From positions 1 to 26,664 of the forward strand of contig JANQMT010000201.1 in NCBI GenBank assembly GCA_028279945.1: DNA of 26,664 nucleotides, written 5' to 3'. Below the pieces are notes generated by a model, which saw nothing but the letters and a program-made list of their open reading frames with translations, was not told where the DNA came from and searched no databases. This document shows, piece by piece, positions 16,101 to 22,903 of the stretch (position 1 is the first letter of the stretch; every line of letters starts with the position of its first letter). The position numbers were made by a program, and so were the translations under genes. Source of the DNA: JAKSCF01 sp028279945. GTDB taxonomy: Bacteria; Bacillota; Clostridia; Peptostreptococcales; JAAYPU01.

Positions 16101-17087
16101 TTATACAGATTCTTGAGCTGCAAATCCTTTAACTGCACTAACAATGTCTGCTGCATTAGGAATCACATAGCTTTCAAGACTAGGTGTAAACGGTATGGGA
16201 GAATTTAGGCATCCGATTCGAACCACCGGAGCATCTAAATTGTCAAAACATTCTTCCCCAATGATGGCAGAAATTTCGCCGCCATATCCCCCTCTCTTAT
16301 TTTCTTCAGTCACAACAACGACTTTATTGGTTTTTTCAATGGATTTAAATAGAGTCTCTTTGTCCAGTGGATATAAAGATCTAGGGTCTATTACCTCGCT
16401 TTCAATGCCTTCTTGCGAAAGCGTTTCCGCAGCAGCTAAAGCCTCGTGAACCATTTTTCCTGTAGCAATAATGGTAACATCGTCTCCCTCTTTTTTTACA
16501 TCCGCAACGCCTAGAGGTATCGGTTTCACTTGGTCTTCAACATCACCTTCTACAGAGTATAATAATTTGTGCTCCATAAACATAACAGGATTATCATCTT
16601 CTATAGCACTCAGCATCAGTCCATAGGCATCTTTGGGTGTTGACGGATAAACCACTTTTAGACCGGGAACATGAGTAAGCCAAGCCTCTAAAGACTGTGA
16701 ATGCTGTGCAGCCGCTTGAACCCCTGCACCGCTGGGCAGTCGAACAACCATGGGAAGGGTAATCTTACCGCCAAACATATATCTCATTTTGGCGGCTTGG
16801 TTAACAAGCTGATCCATTCCCACCGTAAGAAAGTCATTAAACATCAATTCTGCAACCGGTCTTAGCCCGGTTGCTGCTGAGCCCACGGCGCATCCAATAA
16901 TAACGCCTTCAGATATGGGCGTATCCTTTACTCTTTTCTCACCAAACTCATTAAAAAGTCCGGCGGTGACCCCAAAGCATCCTCCAAAAGCGCCAACATC
17001 TTCTCCTAATATGTATACACTTTGGTCTTCCAGCATTTTAGCCTTCATACTTTCTCGTATGGCTTCAGCATATGTCATCTTTCTCAT
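16101..17087 (-). CDS. acoB: TPP-dependent dehydrogenase E1 component, beta subunit
   Basis: This is the beta subunit of the alpha2beta2 thiamine-diphosphate-dependent E1, 328 residues, the usual length. It shows the transketolase pyrimidine-binding domain with the activating glutamate Glu60 (TPISEG), the conserved GLRPVAELMFNDFLTVGMDQLVNQAAKMRYMFGG block, and a C-terminal transketolase domain (VIDPRSLYPLDKETLFKSIEKTNKVVVVTEE). The start overlaps the alpha-subunit stop as ATGA, with AGGAGG 10 nt upstream, so the two are translationally coupled. AcoAB, pyruvate and branched-chain E1 proteins share all these features. The AcoR- and AcoX-like neighbours favour an acetoin-type complex, but a dedicated 2-oxoacid substrate is equally possible. 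Confidence 0.93.
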   Translation of the reverse strand: MRKMTYAEAIRESMKAKMLEDQSVYILGEDVGAFGGCFGVTAGLFNEFGEKRVKDTPISEGVIIGCAVGSAATGLRPVAELMFNDFLTVGMDQLVNQAAKMRYMFGGKITLPMVVRLPSGAGVQAAAQHSQSLEAWLTHVPGLKVVYPSTPKDAYGLMLSAIEDDNPVMFMEHKLLYSVEGDVEDQVKPIPLGVADVKKEGDDVTIIATGKMVHEALAAAETLSQEGIESEVIDPRSLYPLDKETLFKSIEKTNKVVVVTEENKRGGYGGEISAIIGEECFDNLDAPVVRIGCLNSPIPFTPSLESYVIPNAADIVSAVKGFAAQESV

Positions 17088-18070
17088 CTTACTCGAACCT
17101 CCTCTACTAAGTCCGTATAGATGTCTTCAACAGCAGACTCTAATGAAGGATATGGACTGTTATTTGCAAATTCTGCGGCATCATTGATGGCTTTATCGAT
17201 ATCGCTTTTGATGACTTCCAGCTCACTTTCTCCCAAAACTTCATTGTCTAACATAAACTTTTCAATTTTAGGGATGGGGTCTTTATTCAACCATTCTTTC
17301 TGCTCTTCCTCCGGCTTATATGCCCCGGGATCGCCTTCAAAATGTCCTCTATGACGATATGTTTTACATTCTATTAGTGTTGGACCTTGTTTTTCTCTAG
17401 CTCTTTTTATCCCTTCTTTTGCTGCCTCATAAACGGCAAGCACATCATTTCCATCTACCGTAACGCCAGGCATATTATAGGCCACCGATCTATCGGAAAT
17501 GTCTTTTATGGCTTGGTGCCGGCTTTGATTGGTAGATATCCCATATAGATTGTTTTCACAGACAAAAACCACCGGAAGTTTCCAAATACTAGCTAGGTTT
17601 AAGGCCTCATGGAATGTGCCCTGATTGGTAGAACCATCACCAAAGAAGCACACACATACTTGATCTGTTTCTCTATATTGAATGCTTAATCCGGCTCCAA
17701 CTGCAATATTATGACCTGCTCCTACGATACCATTTGCGCCTAATATACCTTTAGTCGCGTCGGCTATATGCATTGATCCCCCTTTTCCTTTACAATAACC
17801 GGTTTCTTTTCCATAGAGCTCAGCCATCATATATTTTAGATCTCCGCCCTTTGCTACAATATGTCCATGTCCTCTATGGGTGCTGGTGATATAATCATCA
17901 TCGGTAAGGTTTGCACACACGCCTGTTGCCACTGCCTCTTCTCCTAAATACAAGTGTACAAACCCCGGTATAGCGCCTTCTGCAAAAAGATTCATAGCCT
18001 TCGTTTCAAATTCTCTTATTTTGATCATAGTCTTATACATGTCAACAATCTTGCTGTTTGATAAAGTCAA
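17084..18070 (-). CDS. acoA: TPP-dependent dehydrogenase E1 component, alpha subunit
   Basis: This is the alpha subunit of E1, which binds the thiamine diphosphate. The motif GDGSTNQG (about 144-151) through CENN (about 171-174) is the canonical TPP/Mg2+-binding signature. The phosphorylation-loop equivalents (SRHQAIKDISDRS, YRHRGHFEGDPGAY) are also present. An ATG at 18085 opens the frame, but GGGAGGG lies directly after it. The TTG at 18070, about 7 nt past that site, is the better start and gives 328 residues (MTLSNSKIVDMYKTMIKIREFE). The Lin0512-family gene ends just upstream and acoB overlaps downstream. The alpha/beta split organisation matches AcoA/AcoB and PdhA/PdhB. Confidence 0.92.
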   Translation of the reverse strand: MTLSNSKIVDMYKTMIKIREFETKAMNLFAEGAIPGFVHLYLGEEAVATGVCANLTDDDYITSTHRGHGHIVAKGGDLKYMMAELYGKETGYCKGKGGSMHIADATKGILGANGIVGAGHNIAVGAGLSIQYRETDQVCVCFFGDGSTNQGTFHEALNLASIWKLPVVFVCENNLYGISTNQSRHQAIKDISDRSVAYNMPGVTVDGNDVLAVYEAAKEGIKRAREKQGPTLIECKTYRHRGHFEGDPGAYKPEEEQKEWLNKDPIPKIEKFMLDNEVLGESELEVIKSDIDKAINDAAEFANNSPYPSLESAVEDIYTDLVEEVRVR

Positions 18071-18086
18071 CTCAATCCCTCCCATT

Positions 18087-18470
18087 TTATTTTTTTTCAG
18101 GTAAGCCTACTTCCACACATGCGACAGCAACTTCAATGCTGTCATCCACATCCCCAAACTGCGGCATGTAAAGCCCTGGTATCTTTAGTCCACCTTTTAC
18201 TGCTTTTATGCTTTTTTTTCCAATGGGCAAACACTGCTTTATCTTCTCTTCTTGAATTTTATCCGGATCGGAAACTGCAATGGTTACATTAACAAATACT
18301 TCATTTTCAATATCTTCAATCCCTAAAACTTCTTTTAAGCCGCAAAGACAACTTTTGGATACCGCATCATTCACCGCTTTTTCTGCGGCTCTGCCTACAT
18401 CTTGTCCGTGGAAATCCATACCGAGACCAAATTCGATAATATACCGCCTGATTTCATCACCTTCTTTCAT
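18087..18470 (-). CDS. Lin0512-family protein of unknown function
   Basis: This is a 127-residue soluble protein that I recognise as the Lin0512 family (YIIEFGLGMDFHGQDVGRAAEKAVNDAVSKSCLCGLKEVLG...). Its biochemical function is not established. It shows two ferredoxin-like halves of strand-helix pattern, each opening with a hydrophobic strand (RYIIEFGLG and EVFVNVTIAVSDP). A Cys pair (CLCGL, residues 41 and 43) lies where catalytic residues could sit, and the C-terminus is a conserved-looking VAVACVEVGLP. The ATG is used because no better start is in frame; its ribosome binding site is weak (AAAGG, about 13 nt upstream). It lies between a DUF6506 gene and acoA in the sigma-54 operon, so it probably acts in the same pathway. 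Confidence 0.82.
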   Translation of the reverse strand: MKEGDEIRRYIIEFGLGMDFHGQDVGRAAEKAVNDAVSKSCLCGLKEVLGIEDIENEVFVNVTIAVSDPDKIQEEKIKQCLPIGKKSIKAVKGGLKIPGLYMPQFGDVDDSIEVAVACVEVGLPEKK

Positions 18471-18510
18471 TATTTTTATAGTACCTTTTCTTTTTAGGTC
18501 TCTTCAAAAG

Positions 18511-18819
18511 TTATTTTGAAAATACGGCATCCCCACTTTTATTTCCCAGCCCGGGATGGATGTCAAATCGAACAACGCCCACAGGTACTTTGCCTTTTAC
18601 AGCTTCCGTTACTAATGAAACACCTACATTACCAAATCCTCCGCATAGTTCAATAGCAGCCGTACCTTGTTCAACCAGTTCTTCAGCTACTTCAGATGCC
18701 ATTTTATAATCTGTAACACCTACCGTCATAAGATCTACAGCCTCAGTTTCAACCATTGAACGGTGTACCTTCGGATCAGCATTTGGCGCTAAAAATATAA
18801 ATGCTGCTTTTAATTTCAT
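18511..18819 (-). CDS. DUF6506-family protein of unknown function
   Basis: This is a 102-residue soluble protein, first gene of the sigma-54 operon. I recognise it as a DUF6506-type family; its function is unknown. It opens MKLKAAFIFLAPNADPKVHRSMVET, contains GTAAIELCGGFGN with a single central cysteine, and ends with VGVVRFDIHPGLG. The IELCGGFG segment resembles a small-ligand loop, but no known motif confirms this. The open frame runs to 18876; I start at ATG 18819 because AAGGGGGG is 7-8 nt upstream and the longer reading would cover the -24/-12 promoter. Transcription would begin about 35 nt before this start. Confidence 0.82.
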   Translation of the reverse strand: MKLKAAFIFLAPNADPKVHRSMVETEAVDLMTVGVTDYKMASEVAEELVEQGTAAIELCGGFGNVGVSLVTEAVKGKVPVGVVRFDIHPGLGNKSGDAVFSK

Positions 18820-18863
18820 AAAATCCCCCCTTAAACATTTATTTGATCTAACCTTATAGTAAT

Positions 18864-18881
18864 GAGCAAGGCACATGCCAA
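18864..18881 (-). promoter_or_regulatory. Sigma-54 (-24/-12) promoter of the dehydrogenase operon
   Basis: The minus strand reads TTGGCATGTGCCTTGCTC. The -24 GG and -12 GC are exactly 12 bp apart, and the elements TGGCA and TTGCT match the consensus YTGGCACG-N4-TTGCW at nearly every conserved base. Transcription would start near 18854. An AcoR-like activator with the GAFTGA loop is encoded just downstream of the same operon. Confidence 0.82.
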
Positions 18882-18982
18882 TTAAACGCGTCTATAAGCA
18901 TTTCTATGTTAAATATTTTTAGACTTCAGTAAAAGCTTTAATTTCAATACTTTAACTTTTATAAATTTTACTCAAAAAATTC

Positions 18983-19018
18983 AAAACGCTCTTGAAAATA
19001 TTTTCCAAGAGCGTTTTT
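18983..19018 (-). terminator. Rho-independent terminator between the dehydratase and the aco-like operon
   Basis: AAAACGCTCTTG (18983-18994) and CAAGAGCGTTTT (19006-19017) form a 12-bp perfect stem, and the inner AAAATATTTT can extend it. On the minus strand it is followed by TTTTGAATTTTTT. It ends transcription from the dehydratase gene, which makes the DUF6506-to-E2 cluster a separate operon. Confidence 0.85.
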
Positions 19019-19072
19019 CCCAATAATGGCACTATTTTTTCCCAACATTAGAACTTTTCCCATAGTTGGGAA
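19017..19072 (-). promoter_or_regulatory. Three phased TTCCCA dyads: candidate activator-binding (enhancer) sites
   Basis: Three copies of TTCCCA begin at 19017, 19039 and 19057. Each is followed after 4 nt by a more or less complete TGGGAA: TTCCCA-TAGT-TGGGAA is exact in the third copy, while TTCCCA-ATAA-TGGCAC and TTCCCA-ACAT-TAGAAC are degenerate. The spacings (22 and 18 bp) are near two helical turns. They lie about 150-210 bp upstream of the sigma-54 start site, the usual place for enhancer-binding protein sites. Confidence 0.5.
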
Positions 19073-19113
19073 TTTACTTCCCGGTAAATCGTGGATGTAC
19101 AGCCTCCTATTCA

Positions 19114-20757
19114 CTACAGCGTCATGCCTGCACCTTCTTCAGCAGATCGACATAGCTGAGCATAGATATGCATCATCCCTTGTTTTACTTTTGGTTCGGG
19201 CTTAGTCCATTTTTCTTTGCGTGCTTTTAATACCTCATCACTTACATCTATTGTAAGGGTTGCATTTTTTATATCTACGGAGATGATATCTCCCTCTTCA
19301 ACCAATGCTAAAGGCCCGCCTTCATAAGCTTCCGGCGTTATATGTCCTACAATGGGACCTCGATTGAATCCGGAGAATCTACCGTCTGTAATCAGACCAA
19401 CGCTGGTATCCAGACCTAAGCCTACCAAAGCATCCGTACTTAACATGATTTCCTTCATACCCGGGGCACCCTTAGGCCCTTCGTATCTAACAACCATAAC
19501 ATCCCCCGGCTTGATCTTACCTTCCAGAATTGCTTTCACACCATCTTGATCTCTGTGGAATATTCTAGCAGGGCCTGAGAATTTCTTCATGATTTCAGGA
19601 ACAGAAGAAGATCTGATGATAGCACTGCCGGGTGCAAGATTTCCTCTTAGAATCGTTAATCCACCATCTGAGCTGATTGGATTATCTAAGCTTCGGATGA
19701 GGTCCGGATTTTTAATGACTGCTTTATGGATTACGTCACCGATTGTTTCTCCGGATACCACTTTTGATTGCAGATGTAATAAAGATTTTAATGTTTTTAA
19801 CATTGCGGGTACACCACCGGCGTTATGGAAGTCAACTATATGATAGTTTCCTGCCGGTTTTACACCGCAAATACAAGGTATTGCTTTACCATATCTCTCA
19901 AAATCATTTATCGTAAGCTCAGCCCCGGCTTCCCTTGCTAAAGCAATTAGGTGAAGGATTAGGTTTGTTGAACCCCCCATGGCAATATTGGTAATGACAG
20001 CATTTAAGAATGTTGCTCTGGTCAGTATATCTTTAGGCTTTAAATCTTCCTTTACCAATTCAACGATACGCTTTCCAGCCGCTCTCGCTGCTCTTTGTTT
20101 GTCAGCATAAACCCCGGGAATAGTGTTTGTACCCGGTAAACTTAAGCCTAGAACTTCCATCATAATTTGCATACTGTTGGCAGTGCCCATGGTTGAACAT
20201 GCGCCGCCACACATACAGCAGATGTTTTCTATATCTTTTACTTTCTGACTTTCAGGCTCTGCTCCCACTGTCATTGGAGCAACATCCATAGGAAGGAGTT
20301 CTTGACCTTCAAATTCACCCACCAGCATGGGTCCACCGGTTACAACGATTGAAGGGACATTTGTTCTTATGGCTCCCAGGGCAACCCCCGGTATGATATT
20401 ATCACAGCTGGCAAATACAATTAATCCGTCAAATTGATGGACTGTTGCCACATATTCAATGCCCATGGCAACTGCATCTCTTCCTGCAAGTTCATACTTT
20501 AATTCTTCTTCCCCTACTATCATATCACCACAGGTAGATGGTGCACCAAACTCATAAGGCATTCCTCCATTAGCCCAAACCCCTTGTTTTACAGCTTCAA
20601 CAAGTGGTTTAAGATGCGTATGACCTGGTGCGCCTTCATTATAAGTATTTACAATTCCAATGTGTGGTTTTTTTTGTATCTCATCATCAGAAAAGCCACA
20701 TCCCTTAAGCATCGCACGCCTCATAAGAGCGTCCGGACCAACAAATTTTTTGTTCAT
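19114..20757 (-). CDS. IlvD/Edd-family dehydratase (dihydroxy-acid or sugar-acid dehydratase)
   Basis: This enzyme dehydrates 2,3-dihydroxy carboxylates to 2-oxoacids using an Fe-S cluster and Mg2+. All three cluster cysteines are present: PSTCGD (Cys76), ASCDNIIPG (Cys118) and CGGACSTMGTANS (Cys187). The C-terminal blocks YEGPKGAPGMKE and DGRFSGFNRGPIVGHITPEAYEGGP are also canonical. I start at ATG 20757 (547 residues), which has AAAGG 8 nt upstream; GTG 20766 overlaps that site. No other valine/isoleucine biosynthesis gene is near. It lies instead behind a TRAP transporter and a racemase-fold enzyme, which argues for a catabolic hydroxy- or sugar-acid substrate rather than biosynthetic IlvD, though IlvD itself cannot be excluded. 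Confidence 0.88.
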   Translation of the reverse strand: MNKKFVGPDALMRRAMLKGCGFSDDEIQKKPHIGIVNTYNEGAPGHTHLKPLVEAVKQGVWANGGMPYEFGAPSTCGDMIVGEEELKYELAGRDAVAMGIEYVATVHQFDGLIVFASCDNIIPGVALGAIRTNVPSIVVTGGPMLVGEFEGQELLPMDVAPMTVGAEPESQKVKDIENICCMCGGACSTMGTANSMQIMMEVLGLSLPGTNTIPGVYADKQRAARAAGKRIVELVKEDLKPKDILTRATFLNAVITNIAMGGSTNLILHLIALAREAGAELTINDFERYGKAIPCICGVKPAGNYHIVDFHNAGGVPAMLKTLKSLLHLQSKVVSGETIGDVIHKAVIKNPDLIRSLDNPISSDGGLTILRGNLAPGSAIIRSSSVPEIMKKFSGPARIFHRDQDGVKAILEGKIKPGDVMVVRYEGPKGAPGMKEIMLSTDALVGLGLDTSVGLITDGRFSGFNRGPIVGHITPEAYEGGPLALVEEGDIISVDIKNATLTIDVSDEVLKARKEKWTKPEPKVKQGMMHIYAQLCRSAEEGAGMTL

Positions 20758-20830
20758 ATTGTTCACCTTTCTCTTGCATCATCATAAGTATTTATTTATT
20801 TTGATTGACATCACGTATCTTATTTATATT

Positions 20831-20854
20831 AAAAGGCAAAAACCCTGCCGTTTT
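20831..20854 (-). terminator. Hairpin between racemase-fold gene and dehydratase gene
   Basis: On the minus strand AAAA-C-GGCA and TGCC-TTTT pair around a GGGTTTT loop, with one bulged C, followed by AATAT. It is a short attenuator-like hairpin 18 nt after the upstream stop codon. Termination is probably incomplete. Confidence 0.45.
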
Positions 20855-20871
20855 AGCAATCTTATAGTTTT

Positions 20872-21600
20872 TTACAAAAATCCATCATATCTTTTTTTAA
20901 CAACTGCCGAAAACACATAATCAATCATTGTAATAAAATCAAATACAGGAAGTCCTGTCGCATCTTGTACGGCTTTACCATAAGGCGGTAACATGCTGCA
21001 TTCAAGTAAAATTGCCTTAATATCAGGATGCTCTTCTATCATTTCTTTAGCTGCAGCCACTACCTCTTCTTCAATTAACTCAGTGTCCAGTACGCCGCTC
21101 TCTTCAATACCAAATTTTTTAAAATGCTCCGTATCCTCTAATCCTTTAACAATAAAATCTGATTTATCAGCATTCACTGCATCGAAAAACGTTTCATCCA
21201 GACTGCTGCCTACAGCACTAATAACACCCACTTTGTTGCCTTTTCCAACAATGGTTGAAATAAAGGAACCTTGAAGTAAACTGGATAAGAAAACCGGTAC
21301 ATCCAGTGCATCCGCTATTTCTTTTTGAAATAATGCAAAAAAGCCACAATCTGCTGTAACGCCACGGACACCGTCCTTTTCAAGTTCTTTTGCAGCCTTT
21401 ATGAGAATATCTAAAGCCGTTTTATCTTTATTTAATAATCTGTCAAATGTTAATCCTTCTACTAACTTGTATCTAACCGGGTAGTGATAAGTCGAAGCAT
21501 TTCCTACATCACCCGGTATAAAAGGAGCAACAAAGTCTAATAGTAGTATCCCTATTGCCTCACCATAATTCATTTGTCCTTTTTTTGCTTTATAAATCAT
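20872..21600 (-). CDS. Asp/Glu/hydantoin racemase-superfamily enzyme
   Basis: This is a 242-residue cytosolic protein of the two-cysteine aspartate/glutamate racemase fold. The catalytic pair appears as Cys85 (TADCGFFAL) and Cys201 (LLECSMLPPYGKAVQ), and VGVISAVG marks the start of the second half. Relatives include aspartate, glutamate and hydantoin racemases, maleate isomerase and arylmalonate decarboxylase, so the reaction may be racemisation, isomerisation or decarboxylation. An AGGAG site lies 8 nt before the ATG. Its position between a TRAP carboxylate importer and an IlvD/Edd dehydratase suggests it changes the stereochemistry or structure of the imported acid before dehydration. I cannot name the substrate. 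Confidence 0.85.
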   Translation of the reverse strand: MIYKAKKGQMNYGEAIGILLLDFVAPFIPGDVGNASTYHYPVRYKLVEGLTFDRLLNKDKTALDILIKAAKELEKDGVRGVTADCGFFALFQKEIADALDVPVFLSSLLQGSFISTIVGKGNKVGVISAVGSSLDETFFDAVNADKSDFIVKGLEDTEHFKKFGIEESGVLDTELIEEEVVAAAKEMIEEHPDIKAILLECSMLPPYGKAVQDATGLPVFDFITMIDYVFSAVVKKRYDGFL

Positions 21601-21619
21601 GTTTTAATCTCCTATCTTT

Positions 21620-21684
21620 AACAATGGTTGAACAGTGGTTGAACAGTGGTTAAACTATTGTTCCACCATTGTTTAACTATTGTT
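21620..21684. repeat. 11-bp iterated repeats, three direct and two inverted
   Basis: AACAATGGTTG (21620-21630), AACAGTGGTTG (21631-21641) and AACAGTGGTTA (21642-21652) are head-to-tail. After a short gap, the opposite strand carries AACAATAGTTA and AACAATGGTGG within 21663-21684. The set lies between dctP and the racemase-fold gene. It can fold into an extended imperfect hairpin, or act as helically phased sites for a DNA-binding protein. Confidence 0.7.
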
Positions 21685-21711
21685 ACACTACCGTTTATAA
21701 TAGAATCAAGA

Positions 21712-21745
21712 AAAGATTATTTAGCTTATGAACCAAATAACCTTT
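21712..21745 (-). terminator. Hairpin after dctP (attenuator)
   Basis: On the minus strand AAAGGTTATTTGG pairs over 13 positions, with two G-U pairs, with CTAAATAATCTTT around an 8-nt loop. A weak TCTTGATTCT tract follows. It lies 25 nt after the dctP stop and would lower expression of the downstream enzyme genes relative to the binding protein. Confidence 0.5.
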
Positions 21746-21770
21746 CCCCACTGATTAGGCTGATGACTGC

Positions 21771-22838
21771 TTACTTATAATTGTCAATTTCCTCATAATA
21801 TAAATCCAGTAAATCGCCGGCACGGTCACCGCCTTCTTTTCTATATTTATCATATACGGATTGACTTAAATCAAAGAATGTTTGTCTCTGCTCGTCTGTA
21901 ATGTGAACGATTTCTATTAGATCTTCACTTTCCCATCTGTCTAAGATTTCTTGATCTGTTTTAGAAAGACCGGCAGTATATCTTTCATTGACTTCTTTAT
22001 CCACATCAATGATGAGTTGTTGAGTTTCTGCATCAAGGGATTCCCATAGATCTCTGTTAATAACAAAAGTAAAGTTGTAAATATCTGAGTTTGCAAATGT
22101 GGCGTAGTCACATACTTCATAAAACTTCATATTATCAACAGCAACCAATGGATTGGTCTGTCCGTCTACCATGTTAAGTTGTAATGCCGAATATACTTCT
22201 GCATAAGGAATAGGGGTTGCACTTGCACCATATGCTTCAAAACTTGCGGCAATAATTGGCGCAGTCATAGTTCTCATTTTAAATCCGACAAAATCCTCAG
22301 GCGTTTGTAAAGGTCTATTACCGGTCCATACAAAGTATCCCTGCGGTGCCCATCTAATAACCTTTAGATTTTTCTCATAATGCAGCTCATTCATAAGCTT
22401 CATCGTATTACTATTGTCAAAGAAGTCTTGAGTCTTTGTAAGGTCATCGGGAAGCAAGAAATGTAATAGCATTAAATTAGCTTCTTTTAAGAAAGCGCCC
22501 ATGGTTCCGGGATCTGTTATTCCTAACTGTACACCACCATTTTGAATCAACTCGGTTCCTACCATTGCATCGCCAAGTTGTCCAACCGGATAAACTTCTA
22601 TTTGTATTAATCCATCTGTTCTTTCTTCAATGATTTCTTTAAAATATTGTGCATAGATATCTTGATAGTCTCCGGGGTATTCTTGATGAACATATTTCCA
22701 AACTACAGGTTCTGCTGCTTGCTCTTGACCACTTTCAGCAGGCTCTTCTTCTTCAACAGCTCCGCCGCCGCATCCTGCAAAAACCATTACAGCCATTAAA
22801 AATATAAGTAATAACGATAATACTTTTTTAATTTTCAT
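21771..22838 (-). CDS. dctP: TRAP transporter substrate-binding lipoprotein (DctP family)
   Basis: This is the extracytoplasmic carboxylate-binding component of a TRAP transporter, 355 residues. A lipoprotein signal peptide ends at Cys23 (VFAGC) and is followed by an acidic linker. The DctP domain includes the motif FKMRTM; Arg189 occupies the position of the conserved arginine that forms a salt bridge with the ligand carboxylate. The segment PYAEVYSALQLNMVDGQTNP is also typical. AGGAGGAGGG precedes the ATG. It follows the two membrane subunits and is separated from the next gene by a hairpin and repeats. The conserved Arg supports a carboxylate ligand, but not which one. Confidence 0.94.
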   Translation of the reverse strand: MKIKKVLSLLLIFLMAVMVFAGCGGGAVEEEEPAESGQEQAAEPVVWKYVHQEYPGDYQDIYAQYFKEIIEERTDGLIQIEVYPVGQLGDAMVGTELIQNGGVQLGITDPGTMGAFLKEANLMLLHFLLPDDLTKTQDFFDNSNTMKLMNELHYEKNLKVIRWAPQGYFVWTGNRPLQTPEDFVGFKMRTMTAPIIAASFEAYGASATPIPYAEVYSALQLNMVDGQTNPLVAVDNMKFYEVCDYATFANSDIYNFTFVINRDLWESLDAETQQLIIDVDKEVNERYTAGLSKTDQEILDRWESEDLIEIVHITDEQRQTFFDLSQSVYDKYRKEGGDRAGDLLDLYYEEIDNYK

Positions 22839-22903
22839 TATTAAATTCCCTCCTCCTTTAATATATCCTTAACATGACAACTCAACCATTTAGTTATCCA
22901 TGT

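Noticed and set aside
16052..16156. Upstream extension of the AcoX-like frame into acoB
   Set aside because: It would overlap the acoB end by 56 nt and adds sequence unlike the family; the ATG at 16051 has a good ribosome binding site and a canonical N-terminus.
18820..18876. Upstream extension of the DUF6506 frame
   Set aside because: It would cover the -24/-12 promoter, while ATG 18819 has a strong ribosome binding site.
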